Part shown: positions 1 through 8,875 of the stretch, piece after piece
Layout: each line of letters starts with the position of its first letter
Numbering within the stretch: the first letter of the stretch is position 1
Assembly (NCBI RefSeq): GCF_033878955.1
Contig: NZ_CP138858.1
Coordinates: 248,001-312,000, forward strand
Length of the DNA: 64,000 nucleotides
Reading direction: 5' to 3'
Source: Coraliomargarita algicola
Lineage (GTDB): Bacteria; Verrucomicrobiota; Verrucomicrobiia; Opitutales; Coraliomargaritaceae
The notes under the pieces: generated by a model
The model's database searches: none
Told to the model about the DNA's origin: nothing
Seen by the model: the letters and a program-made list of their open reading frames with translations, nothing else
Program-made: the position numbers and the translations under genes

Positions 1-2189
1 TTCAGTTCAACGAAGCGACGCTCTATGCGGGCGGTCCTTACGATTATTCGCGGCCGGGGGCTTCGGATTATTTAGAGGAGATTCGCAGCTTACTTTTTGC
101 CGGTGAGCAAAAGCAGGCCGAGCGCTTGGCGATGAAGGAGTTCATGAGCGATCCGATCAGCCAAGTGCCGTATCAGGCGTTTGCCGACCTGATCCTTCAG
201 TTCCCGGGGCATGAGGCGGTGGAGGCCTATCGACGTGCGCTCGACATCCATGAAGCGGTGGCTACCACGCACTACACGGTGGATGGGGTGCGCTACACGC
301 GCGAAGTTCTTGCGAGTTTCCCGGATCAAGTGATCGCCATTCGGATCACGGCCGACCACGCGGGCAAGGTCTCCTTTAACGCTGGATTCAAATCCGCACA
401 CCGTAACAGCACGGTCAATGGAGCGGGGGACCACGAGTTACGCTTGAGCGGTGTGTTGCCTGATACCTACGAAGATAAACGTAAGAAATTTATCATGGAG
501 GTGGCGAATCCGTTGCGTTTTGAAGCACGTCTTCGAGTGCAAGCAGAGGGTGGCTCGGTTGCGGTGAAGGATGGCAGCTTATCGGTCAAAGCGGCCGATG
601 CCGTGACGCTTCTGTTAACCGCGGCAACCAGTTTTAAGAACTTTGAGGACGTCAGCGGTGACCCTGCGGAAATTTGCGCTAACATCCTGTCGGCTGTCAG
701 CGATCAGAATTGGGAGGCCTTGAAAGCCGCGCATGTTCAAGATTATCAGTCGCTCTTTGACCGCGTCTCGATCGACCTCGGGACGGGGGAGAACGAAGCG
801 CTGCCTACAGAAGTTCGCTTGAAACGGGCACCTGAATCAGATGATCCGGGCTTAGTCGCCTTAGTCTTTCAATATGGGCGTTATCTGCTCATCGCCAGCA
901 GTCGTCCGGGTGGCCAACCAGCGAACCTGCAAGGCATCTGGAATGATTCGAACAATCCGCCTTGGGGGAGTCGCTATACCGTGAATATCAATACCGAGAT
1001 GAACTACTGGCCCGCCGAGATGGCGAACCTCGCGGAGTGTCACGAGCCGCTCTTGGACGCGATGCAGGAACTCGCGATTTCGGGCCAGCGAACCGCGAAG
1101 AATCTCTACAATGCGCGTGGTTGGGTGTTGCACCATAATTTCGATATTTGGCGCGGAACCGCTCCGATCAATGGCGCGAACCATGGGCTCTGGCCGACAG
1201 GGGGCGCGTGGCTGTGCCAACACCTGTGGTGGCATTATACCTTTAGCGAAGACCGTGCGTTTCTTGAGCGTGCCTATCCGGTGATGCGCGATGCGGCTTT
1301 GTTTTTTGTCGATTTTCTGGTCGAAGATCCACGCAATGACAAAGGCTGGCTGATCAGCACTCCGAGCCATTCGCCCGAAAACGGCGGGCTGGTTGCGGGG
1401 CCGACGATGGATCATCAAATCATTCGTAATCTGTTCAGCAACGTCATCGAGGCATCCGAGATCTTAGGTGAAGACACCGCCTTGCGCGCGCAACTCATCG
1501 AGATGCGCGCGCGCATTGTGCCGAACCAAATCGGTCGGCATGGGCAACTGCAGGAATGGCTGGAGGATAAGGATAATCCGAAGAGCAAACACCGTCACGT
1601 TTCCCATTTGTGGGGCCTGCATCCGGGCAACGAAATCAACTGGCGCGACACGCCGGAATTGTTCAATGCCGCCAAGCAGTCGCTCATTTTTCGTGGCGAC
1701 GAGGCCACTGGTTGGAGCATGGGCTGGAAGGTTAATTTCTGGGCGCGCTTCCTTGATGGCGATCATGCCGTGCTGATCCTGCGTAATCTGATACGCCCCG
1801 CGCAGGGCAAAGGTATCAGTATGTCCAAAGGCGGCGGACTGTATCCCAACCTGTTTGACGCGCATCCTCCGTTCCAGATCGATGGCAATTTCGGCGCGAC
1901 TGCGGGCATCATCGAAATGCTGCTGCAGAGTCATGTTAGAAACGAGGATGGCAGTTATCTGCTGCACTTACTACCGGCGTTGCCATCTGCATGGCCAGAT
2001 GGATCGGTCACCGGTTTGCGGGCACGTGGTGGCTTCGAGGTCTCGTTGGAGTGGAAGGACGGACAGCTGGTTAAAGCCGAGATTCTTTCTCTGCTCGGTA
2101 ATCCTGTCGTGGTCCAGAACGCAGACGGGAAGCAGACCGTTTTTGAACACACCACTGCCGGGCAAAACTATACTATTCAATCATTATAA
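1..2189 (+). CDS. GH95-family alpha-L-fucosidase, 5' end outside window
   Basis: The reading frame is open from base 3, so the start and signal peptide lie upstream of the window; about 728 residues are visible of a family usually 750-850 long. GH95 enzymes release terminal L-fucose (or L-galactose) by inversion. The family landmarks are present: an NINTEMNYW segment near 984-1010 with the two Asn that assist the base, a SPENG motif near 1370-1385 whose Glu is the expected general acid, an HRHVSHLWGLHPG block near 1590-1625, and QIDGNFG near 1875-1893 with the conserved Asp. It ends 7 bp before a sulfatase start, so the two are probably co-transcribed. Fucose-specific activity is inferred from family and from the sulfatase neighbours. 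Confidence 0.93.
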   Translation, partial: QFNEATLYAGGPYDYSRPGASDYLEEIRSLLFAGEQKQAERLAMKEFMSDPISQVPYQAFADLILQFPGHEAVEAYRRALDIHEAVATTHYTVDGVRYTREVLASFPDQVIAIRITADHAGKVSFNAGFKSAHRNSTVNGAGDHELRLSGVLPDTYEDKRKKFIMEVANPLRFEARLRVQAEGGSVAVKDGSLSVKAADAVTLLLTAATSFKNFEDVSGDPAEICANILSAVSDQNWEALKAAHVQDYQSLFDRVSIDLGTGENEALPTEVRLKRAPESDDPGLVALVFQYGRYLLIASSRPGGQPANLQGIWNDSNNPPWGSRYTVNINTEMNYWPAEMANLAECHEPLLDAMQELAISGQRTAKNLYNARGWVLHHNFDIWRGTAPINGANHGLWPTGGAWLCQHLWWHYTFSEDRAFLERAYPVMRDAALFFVDFLVEDPRNDKGWLISTPSHSPENGGLVAGPTMDHQIIRNLFSNVIEASEILGEDTALRAQLIEMRARIVPNQIGRHGQLQEWLEDKDNPKSKHRHVSHLWGLHPGNEINWRDTPELFNAAKQSLIFRGDEATGWSMGWKVNFWARFLDGDHAVLILRNLIRPAQGKGISMSKGGGLYPNLFDAHPPFQIDGNFGATAGIIEMLLQSHVRNEDGSYLLHLLPALPSAWPDGSVTGLRARGGFEVSLEWKDGQLVKAEILSLLGNPVVVQNADGKQTVFEHTTAGQNYTIQSL

Positions 2190-2196
2190 TCAGCAT

Positions 2197-3720
2197 ATGA
2201 AACGATCCTACCTTAAGTCGATTTGTCTATCTTGTTTCACGTTCGTGCTAGGCGTGTCGTCCGTATTTTCGACGACTATAAAACCGAACATTCTATTCAT
2301 CATTATCGATGATATGGGCTGGAAAGATCTCAGTGTCGCCGGCAGCAGGTATTATGAGACGCCCCACATCGACGCTTTGGCGCGCGAGGGCCTGCGCTTC
2401 ACCAATGCTCATTCCGCTGCGCCGACTTGCACGCCCTCCCGGGGCGCGATCTATTCGGGAAAATTTCCTGCCCGCACGAAGTTGACTGCTGTATTCAATG
2501 AGCACGAGGGGCCGGATGATCGTCTGTATGCGAAAAGTAAATACAGCGGCGAGCGCGATCAGACACTGGAAGCCTTGCATCGCCACGCGCTGCCTTCGGG
2601 GGAGTTTATCTTGCCGCAGGCACTTGCGGCCGGCGGCTACCGGACCGGCTTCTTTGGCAAATGGCATATCGGCGAATGCGCAAACTATCAGCCGGACGAC
2701 CGTGGCTTCGATGTCGCGAAAGGCTACCGCACCTCTTACGTGCCCACCAGCAAGTCGGGGCATTGGATGAAGACTTTTCAGAAATATGGCGCGCAGCTTG
2801 AGGGGGTGGATCGCGATGCCTATGTGGCCGATGTGTTGACGGATGAGTGTATCGACTTCATTGCCTCCAATCAGGATCAGCCGTGGATGGCGGTGCTATC
2901 GCATTATCTCGTGCATACCCCCATTCAACCAAAGCCGGAGAAGTTGGCACATTATCATAACAAGGCCAAAACCGACCATGATAATCCCGGTTACGCTTCG
3001 ATGGTTGAGTCGGTGGACGAGAGTGTCGGCCGCGTTCTGGATACACTGAAGCAGCTGAAGCTCGATGAGAATACGCTGGTGATTTTCACTTCGGACAATG
3101 GCGGCCTGACTTTGAAGAGCACTTCCAACTATCCCTTGATGGGCGGGAAGTCCTTTCCCTTTGAAGGCGCGACGAAGGTGCCCTTCATCGTGAAGTGGCC
3201 GGGGCACATTCAGCCCGGCATTTCGGACCAACGCATCGTGGGCACCGATATTTATCCGACGATGCTGAGCGCCGCGGGGCTGCCCTTGCGTCCGGAGCAA
3301 CATGTGGACGGCGTTGATCTGATTCCCGTAATGACGGCGCATGCGAGCTTGGAGCCGCGGCCGATCATTGTGCACTATCCACATTATACGCACGCGACCG
3401 GACCGTTTTCTTCAATCACTTTGGGAGGCTGGAAGTTGATTCGCTTTTACAACGACGAGTTTGGCGCTTACTTGCTTTACGATCTGAACAACGATCCTTA
3501 TGAGCGCGAGGACTTGGCGTCGACGCATCCTGAAAAGCTGGCGCAGCTGGCGGGGCAATTGGATCGTGCCTTGGTAGCGATGGAGGCCGAAATGCCGACG
3601 CCGAATCCGAACTATAAGCCGTCCAAGCGTGCCTTGAATCTAAAGACCACCCAAGCATTGGCCGATCGGGAATGGAAACGGTTTCAATCACGTGCCGATA
3701 TGACGTCTGCCAGTGAATAA
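2197..3720 (+). CDS. S1-family formylglycine sulfatase, secreted
   Basis: The product is 507 residues from the ATG at 2197; upstream codons of the same frame lie inside the GH95 gene and are not part of it. Residues 1-25 form a signal peptide. The metal-binding IIIDDMG segment is at about 36-41, and the maturation motif CTPSR has its Cys at 78, which an anaerobic-type or FGE-type enzyme must convert to formylglycine. GKWHIG and FTSDNGGL further on are the usual substrate/metal motifs of S1 sulfatases. It removes sulfate esters from sugars, probably in the periplasm. The 7-bp spacing to the GH95 fucosidase suggests joint action on a sulfated fucan. Subfamily is not assigned. Confidence 0.93.
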   Translation: MKRSYLKSICLSCFTFVLGVSSVFSTTIKPNILFIIIDDMGWKDLSVAGSRYYETPHIDALAREGLRFTNAHSAAPTCTPSRGAIYSGKFPARTKLTAVFNEHEGPDDRLYAKSKYSGERDQTLEALHRHALPSGEFILPQALAAGGYRTGFFGKWHIGECANYQPDDRGFDVAKGYRTSYVPTSKSGHWMKTFQKYGAQLEGVDRDAYVADVLTDECIDFIASNQDQPWMAVLSHYLVHTPIQPKPEKLAHYHNKAKTDHDNPGYASMVESVDESVGRVLDTLKQLKLDENTLVIFTSDNGGLTLKSTSNYPLMGGKSFPFEGATKVPFIVKWPGHIQPGISDQRIVGTDIYPTMLSAAGLPLRPEQHVDGVDLIPVMTAHASLEPRPIIVHYPHYTHATGPFSSITLGGWKLIRFYNDEFGAYLLYDLNNDPYEREDLASTHPEKLAQLAGQLDRALVAMEAEMPTPNPNYKPSKRALNLKTTQALADREWKRFQSRADMTSASE

Positions 3721-3744
3721 GCAGTCAGCTTTCAGTCTTATACT

Positions 3745-4029
3745 GGGGTGGGGTGCAATCAAATATGCGAGGTAAGCAAGCTGTTGGGAGTCCCGCCTTT
3801 AGGCGGTCGCGTATGGATAGCGTCTCTGATGCAGCCGCCTAAAGGCGGGACTCCGAACGTTAGAATAGTAAAAATTTTACCCTGTAGAAAAAATCCACCC
3901 AGTGGGGCGACTTGGCTAAATAACCGATAGCCAAAAACGCATCTTCCAGCACAATGCAGCTTTGCCCCGCGGAAAGTATGTGTTTTCTTCACAAGCTTAG
4001 TATTCACAACAGCTGCCTTGTCCTTGCAG
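3745..4029 (+). repeat. Tandem repeat unit, copy 1 (REP-like palindrome plus copied phosphatase 5' end)
   Basis: This fills most of the gap between the sulfatase and the phosphatase gene. It contains a perfect 20-bp inverted repeat (3787-3806 with 3835-3854, 28-base loop), and each arm is itself a small hairpin of the form CCGCC-TTTA-GGCGG. The tail 3993-4036 closely matches 4326-4369, which codes for the signal peptide of the downstream phosphatase, but lacks about 49 bases including the start codon. Copy 1 is therefore a duplicate that carries a dead piece of the next gene's 5' end. Long open frames here translate to GVPPLGG/PPKGGTPN repeats and are not genes. Confidence 0.85.
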
Positions 4030-4366
4030 GGGGCGGGGAGCAATTAAATATGCGAGTTAAGCAAGCGTTCGGAGTCCCGCCTTTAGGCGGTCGCGTATGG
4101 ATAGCGTCTCTGACGCAGCCACCTAAAGGCGGGACTCCGAACATTAGAATAGTAAAAATTTTACCCTGTAGAAAAAATCCACCCAGTGGGGCGACTAGGT
4201 TAAATAACCGATAGCCAAAAACGCATCTTCCAATACAATGCACCTTTGCCCCGCGGAATGTATGTGTTTTCGCACAATTTAAAAGATCTGCCCAGAAATC
4301 ATTTAATGAGAAAAATTCTCCTCTCAAGCTTAGTTTTCACAACAGCTGTCCTGTCCTTGCAGGGGA
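4030..4366 (+). repeat. Tandem repeat unit, copy 2, running into the phosphatase gene
   Basis: This repeats copy 1 at an offset of 284-285 bases with over 90 percent matching by eye through about 4275. The inverted repeat is longer here: 4067-4090 pairs with 4119-4142 with one mismatch. It then has about 49 bases absent from copy 1 (containing the ATG at 4306) before similarity resumes at 4326 inside the signal-peptide codons. Any promoter for the phosphatase must lie within this repeat. Confidence 0.85.
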
Positions 4367-5808
4367 CGGTGCGTTCAGATTCGCCCAACGCGCAGGTCCC
4401 TAAAGGGAGTTCGAAGACCGGCTTGGACTCGGCGCTGTTTAATTTTAACTTGATCGTGCCTCAACCGGAATCGGTCAATGAGATGTATTCCGCGGCTTGG
4501 GAGGTGATGTCCTCAAAACAGGATGCCACCTTCGTCGATTTGATGCAGGACGAGGTCTTCCAGCAGCATGTTGAAGCCAACGGTCTGGAGGTCTTGGGAG
4601 GGCCGATGCTGGGCAGCGTGACGGCGGATGGTGCGAAGGTCTGGCTTCGCACCCTGAAACCATCCCGAGTGGAGGTGCAGGTGGATGTCGGAGATCAGAC
4701 AAAAGTTTACGGGCCCGTGCAGAGCACGGTGGAGTCAGACCTGACGGCCATTGTTCCGGTCGACGGCTTGCAGGCAGGCACGCGATATCCGTATCGGGTG
4801 CTGGTCGATGGTCAGGTGATTTCGATTCCGAAGCATGCGGCGATTGTCACGGCCCCGGAGGATAAGTCTACGGGGGAGGTCCGCATCGCCTTTGGGAGTT
4901 GTTTGCACCGATGGGGATTTGGAAACCAGATACATCTGGATTTAATTCGCAGTCGCAATCCGTCGGCGATGTTGCTTCTGGGTGATATCGCCGTTCAGGA
5001 CCGTGAAAATCATCTCGGCTTACACCGTGCAGACTACTTTATGCGCGACCTATATCCAGCGTGGCAGGATTTTTCCGCAACGGTGCCCACCTACGCGACT
5101 TGGGATGATCATGACTATTTTGATAATGACAAAGCCGGGGTGTATGGTGCGTTCACGGTTGCCGACAAAGCGGCGGTCTGCGATGTCTTTCAGCAGGCTT
5201 GGAACAATCCATCCTATGGTTTCAATGACCAGCGACGCGGCGTTTTCCTACGCACACGCATCGGTCCTGCGGATGTGATCATGGTCGATAATCGTTACTT
5301 CAGGGAAAAGAAGAAGGGCGATGGGGCCTTTCTCGGTGATGAACAAATGGACTGGCTGGAAGCCCAACTGCTCGACTGTAAAGGACCATTCATCATTTTG
5401 TCCTGCGGTTCGATGTGGAGTGATTATGTCTCTGGTGGTAAAGATTCCTGGGGGAAGTTCGACCCCAAGGGGCGTGAGCGTATTTTTCAGCTGATCGAGA
5501 AGCACCAGATCCCTGGCGTGATTCTCATCTCGGGCGATCGCCATGGGGCGCGCGGGTTCACGATTCCACGTCCGTCCGGTTATGAATTCTACGAGTTTGA
5601 AGCGGCCAGTTTGGGTGGTCGTTGTGGTCCTCCGACCCAGCACTCCAGTTGGAAAACGCAGCTCTACGGGATTTGCGATCAGTATGCCTTTGGCGAGCTT
5701 TCGATCGATGCCAACCTCGCCGACCCTGAAATTACTTTTCGACTGGTTGAGGAAAGCGGCGACATCATTTATCAAACCACACTGACACGCAGTCAATTGA
5801 CTCCGTAA
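4306..5808 (+). CDS. PhoD-like metallophosphatase, secreted
   Basis: From the ATG at 4306 the product is 500 residues with a typical signal peptide (MRKILLSSLVF...); the frame is open 20 codons further upstream, but that part is repeat sequence. An N-terminal Fn3/Ig-like PhoD domain covers roughly residues 90-190. A calcineurin-like phosphatase domain follows, with FGSC, LLLGDIAVQD, a TWDDHDYFDND block and ISGDRHGARG supplying the metal ligands. PhoD-like enzymes hydrolyse phosphodiesters and monoesters; in polysaccharide loci the true substrate is often unknown. A segment at about 60-80 (AWEVMSSKQDATFVDLM) precedes the phosphatase fold. It sits 24 bp upstream of a sulfatase and is probably in the same operon. 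Confidence 0.88.
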   Translation: MRKILLSSLVFTTAVLSLQGTVRSDSPNAQVPKGSSKTGLDSALFNFNLIVPQPESVNEMYSAAWEVMSSKQDATFVDLMQDEVFQQHVEANGLEVLGGPMLGSVTADGAKVWLRTLKPSRVEVQVDVGDQTKVYGPVQSTVESDLTAIVPVDGLQAGTRYPYRVLVDGQVISIPKHAAIVTAPEDKSTGEVRIAFGSCLHRWGFGNQIHLDLIRSRNPSAMLLLGDIAVQDRENHLGLHRADYFMRDLYPAWQDFSATVPTYATWDDHDYFDNDKAGVYGAFTVADKAAVCDVFQQAWNNPSYGFNDQRRGVFLRTRIGPADVIMVDNRYFREKKKGDGAFLGDEQMDWLEAQLLDCKGPFIILSCGSMWSDYVSGGKDSWGKFDPKGRERIFQLIEKHQIPGVILISGDRHGARGFTIPRPSGYEFYEFEAASLGGRCGPPTQHSSWKTQLYGICDQYAFGELSIDANLADPEITFRLVEESGDIIYQTTLTRSQLTP

Positions 5809-5832
5809 CGACTAAGAGAACAGGGAAATATT

Positions 5833-7323
5833 ATGTTAAAAAGAGGAATTATATCGACGATTTCAGGCGGCTTGCTGGCAGCGCTGCTTTCTGGGGTTGC
5901 CGTTGCCGAAGTTAAGTCGCCGGCGATGAGTCGACCTAACATTGTCTTTGTTTTGTGCGATGATTTGGGTTATGGGGATGTGCAGTGCTTGAATCCCGAG
6001 CAGGGAAAAATCAAAACTCCGTGGGTCGATAAGCTGGCGAGTGAGGGCATGATCTTTACCGACGTGCATTCGGGCTCTTCGGTTTGCACACCGACGCGCT
6101 ACGGCTTGATGACGGGGCGCTACAGCTGGCGCACGAAATTGCAGCGTGGTGTCGTGCAGGGCTTTAAGCCAAATCTGATCGCCGAAGACCGCCCGACGGT
6201 GGCGAGTTTTTTGAAAGCGCAGGGCTACCACACCGGGATTGTCGGCAAGTGGCATCTAAACTTTGATTACCTCGACCCTGAGACGGGCGTGGCGCTCAAG
6301 AAAAAGAATAAGAGCTCACTTGCACCAGTTGGTTCAACGATTCCAGATGGACCAGTGAATCGCGGCTTTGATTATTACCACGGCTTCCATCATGCCGGTG
6401 ATATGCGGGGCGTGATCGAAAATAATAAGGTGATCGCGCACGATGATGTGATCAATATGTTGCCGCGCCTGACACGTAAGGCGGTAGAATATATTGACGC
6501 ACGTGCGGCCGAAAAGGATGTGCCGTTCTTTCTCTATGTTCCGCTCGGTTCGCCACACACTCCGATTGTGCCGACAGAAGAGTGGCAGGGCAAAAGCGGC
6601 TTGGGTGACTACGGAGATTTTGTCATGCAGACCGATGCCAGCGTGGGGGCTATTCTGGAGGCACTGGACCGCAATGGTCTGAGTGATAACACGCTGGTTA
6701 TTTTCAGCAGCGACAACGGCTGCTCGAAAGCGGCCAACATTCCTGCCCTTGCCAAGCAGGGGCATATTGTGAGCGCGGGGATGCGTGGCTCCAAAGCGGA
6801 CCTTTGGGACGGCGGGCATCGTGTTCCGTTTATTGTCCGCTGGCCTGGGAAAGTCGCCGCGGGATCGAGCAGTGATCAGTTGATTTGCTTGACCGACTTC
6901 TTTGCCACTTTGTCCGAATTGACTGGAAAGCCACTGCCATCTGGGAGTGCTGAAGACAGCGTCAGCTTTTTGCCCGCGCTTTCAGGCAAGCCGATTGTTT
7001 CGACACGCAATGGGGTGATCCATCATTCTTATACTGGGCATTTTGCCTACCGTATGGGTAAGTGGAAGCTCCTGCTCGCCAAGGGCTCGGGCGGTTGGAC
7101 CAGTCCTACGGAAAAGCAAATGCCGAAAGGGAGCCTGCCGGCGCAGTTGTATGATATGGAAGCGGATCCGGCTGAGACCACCAATCTATATACGACGCAT
7201 CCTGAAGTGGCGGCCCAATTACTCGCTCAACTCGAGGCCGATGTCGCGCGCGGGCGTAGCACGGAGGGACCCGCCTCTCAGAACGATGTGAAACAGATCA
7301 ATCTTTGGAAAAGCGGACAATAA
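5833..7323 (+). CDS. S1-family sulfatase with CTPTR maturation motif, secreted
   Basis: The product is 496 residues with a signal peptide to about residue 25. LCDDLGYGD (about 41-49) holds the first metal Asp pair and the formylglycine Cys is residue 85 in CTPTR. Thr replaces the Ser of canonical CxPSR, a variant that recurs in arylsulfatases of this lineage. GKWHLN, an SPHTP motif and FSSDNGC supply the remaining active-site signatures. An AGGGA-like stretch at 5822-5826 may be the ribosome site. It lies between the phosphatase (24 bp) and a beta-propeller protein (14 bp), consistent with one operon devoted to a sulfated glycan. Confidence 0.92.
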   Translation: MLKRGIISTISGGLLAALLSGVAVAEVKSPAMSRPNIVFVLCDDLGYGDVQCLNPEQGKIKTPWVDKLASEGMIFTDVHSGSSVCTPTRYGLMTGRYSWRTKLQRGVVQGFKPNLIAEDRPTVASFLKAQGYHTGIVGKWHLNFDYLDPETGVALKKKNKSSLAPVGSTIPDGPVNRGFDYYHGFHHAGDMRGVIENNKVIAHDDVINMLPRLTRKAVEYIDARAAEKDVPFFLYVPLGSPHTPIVPTEEWQGKSGLGDYGDFVMQTDASVGAILEALDRNGLSDNTLVIFSSDNGCSKAANIPALAKQGHIVSAGMRGSKADLWDGGHRVPFIVRWPGKVAAGSSSDQLICLTDFFATLSELTGKPLPSGSAEDSVSFLPALSGKPIVSTRNGVIHHSYTGHFAYRMGKWKLLLAKGSGGWTSPTEKQMPKGSLPAQLYDMEADPAETTNLYTTHPEVAAQLLAQLEADVARGRSTEGPASQNDVKQINLWKSGQ

Positions 7324-7337
7324 CACGCTTAAATTAA

Positions 7338-8864
7338 ATGAACACACACACACTCATATTACCCCTGTTGGCATTCACCGCCTCACTCGTTAGCGCGAAT
7401 GAGTCTTGGACTATTGATTCCCAATCCGAATGGGAGCAAGCGATCGGCTCACATAGTCAACTGGAACTGAAAGACGGCATGGCGGCCCCCACCGGAAAAG
7501 TGGCGAGCTTCCAAACTAAGCTGAAACGCTTCAGTGAAAAGCGATCGGCCGACTCGATCACGCTGGCGCAATCGTCGGTTTGGTTGAACTGGGAGCCAGT
7601 TAAAAATATAGGCACTAACAGCATGCAGGACGCGCCCGTGTTTCTGAGCTTAGGGCCGGACAATTATTGGATGTTTGCCCGCTACAGTCAGGGGCAGCCC
7701 GCCAAGAAAGGGAAGCAAGCTGCAGCATTGCCAGCGTTTACTCCGGCGGCCGTCACGCTGGAAGGCTTCGACATCCCGCTGCTCAGCACGCGCTATCCCA
7801 ATGAATTTACGGCTCCGGGTGGTTTGAAGGAAAACCTCGGCGGCTATCATGCATGGCAGAGCCGCGACATGGAAAACTGGGTGCATCACGGGCCGATCAC
7901 CGAGAAATTCTCGAAGTGGATGACCACGGCGGAGTTCGTCGACGGCAAAGCCTATTTCTATTACGATTTCCCCAATGATCAGGACCCGCATCTTTATATC
8001 GACGAAGATCTGACCGATGGCGTGCCTGGTCAAAACATGGGCATGGCTTTTAAAGATCCCTCGCATGGATCCGACTGCGCCTTCATCCGCGATTTGGACG
8101 GCAACTTTCATATCATTTATGAAGACTGGACGCCGATTAATGCGCGCACCCACGCCTGGGATTCCCCGCTGGCCGGACATGCCGTGAGCGCGGATGGGCT
8201 GAAGGACTTCCAGATTCTGGCGCCTGCTGTGGATCACCGCACAACAGCCACTGGAGAGATCGGCACTTACAATCATCCGCACTGGAAGGCAGAAGATCCT
8301 AAGAATTATCCCACCAGTATTGCGGAATATGAGATCCACGCGCCGGAGCAAAACGCCTATGGCGATTGGGCTTCGATTTGCATAGGTGGACAGTATTACC
8401 TCTTCAGCGACTTCGATCCTGCAGGGCATAGTGGGAGTGCTTCGATGAGTGTCGCGATGTTTACCTCCTCGAGCTTGGACCAGCCCTTCACTTTTTTCGG
8501 CAACATCGGTAAGGGCCACCCGGACCCCGATGTGTGCTTTGCGGAAGGCCGCTTTTATTTGGCGACCCAGCAGAACTCGGATTTCAGCAGCCCCGGTCCA
8601 TGGGTGGAAAGTGTCGAGCTGCGCGTCGGCGTCGACACCGACAACGATGCCGAAGTGGACCAGTGGACCGATTGGCAAGTCGTGAAAGAAAGCTACGACT
8701 ACACACCGGGTTTCGCGAAGCAGATCCAGAAAACAGCAGCGGCCATGGACCTCTCTGCTTTGCCCGCGGGCTACGGTTTTCAGTTTGAAGTCAAAATGAC
8801 GGATACGACTGCCAACGATTCCAAGCCTATCTTAGATAAGGCCGTGTTGTCCTTTTCCAAGTAA
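7338..8864 (+). CDS. Secreted beta-propeller protein, GH43/GH117-like, function unassigned
   Basis: The 508-residue product has a signal peptide to about residue 20. The middle part has repeating propeller-like blades with Asp/Glu-rich starts: MTTAEFVDGKAYFYYDFPND, GSDCAFIRDLDGNFHIIYED, WASICIGGQYYLFSDFDP and GHPDPDVCFAEGRFYLAT. These resemble the blade openings of GH43/GH117-type glycoside hydrolases. An N-terminal stretch of about 60 residues and a C-terminal beta domain of about 100 residues flank the propeller. No subfamily could be named. Spacing of 14 bp and 11 bp to its neighbours places it in the sulfatase operon, so a role on the same glycan is inferred. Confidence 0.6.
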   Translation: MNTHTLILPLLAFTASLVSANESWTIDSQSEWEQAIGSHSQLELKDGMAAPTGKVASFQTKLKRFSEKRSADSITLAQSSVWLNWEPVKNIGTNSMQDAPVFLSLGPDNYWMFARYSQGQPAKKGKQAAALPAFTPAAVTLEGFDIPLLSTRYPNEFTAPGGLKENLGGYHAWQSRDMENWVHHGPITEKFSKWMTTAEFVDGKAYFYYDFPNDQDPHLYIDEDLTDGVPGQNMGMAFKDPSHGSDCAFIRDLDGNFHIIYEDWTPINARTHAWDSPLAGHAVSADGLKDFQILAPAVDHRTTATGEIGTYNHPHWKAEDPKNYPTSIAEYEIHAPEQNAYGDWASICIGGQYYLFSDFDPAGHSGSASMSVAMFTSSSLDQPFTFFGNIGKGHPDPDVCFAEGRFYLATQQNSDFSSPGPWVESVELRVGVDTDNDAEVDQWTDWQVVKESYDYTPGFAKQIQKTAAAMDLSALPAGYGFQFEVKMTDTTANDSKPILDKAVLSFSK

Positions 8865-8875
8865 TTGCAACGAGT

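Noticed and set aside
1855..2196. Longer start for the first sulfatase
   Set aside because: The extra codons lie inside the GH95 gene; a clear signal peptide starts at 2197.
3748..4327. Open frames on both strands reading GVPPLGG and PPKGGTPN
   Set aside because: They are translations of the inverted repeat units and exist on both strands equally; no start signals or coding pattern.
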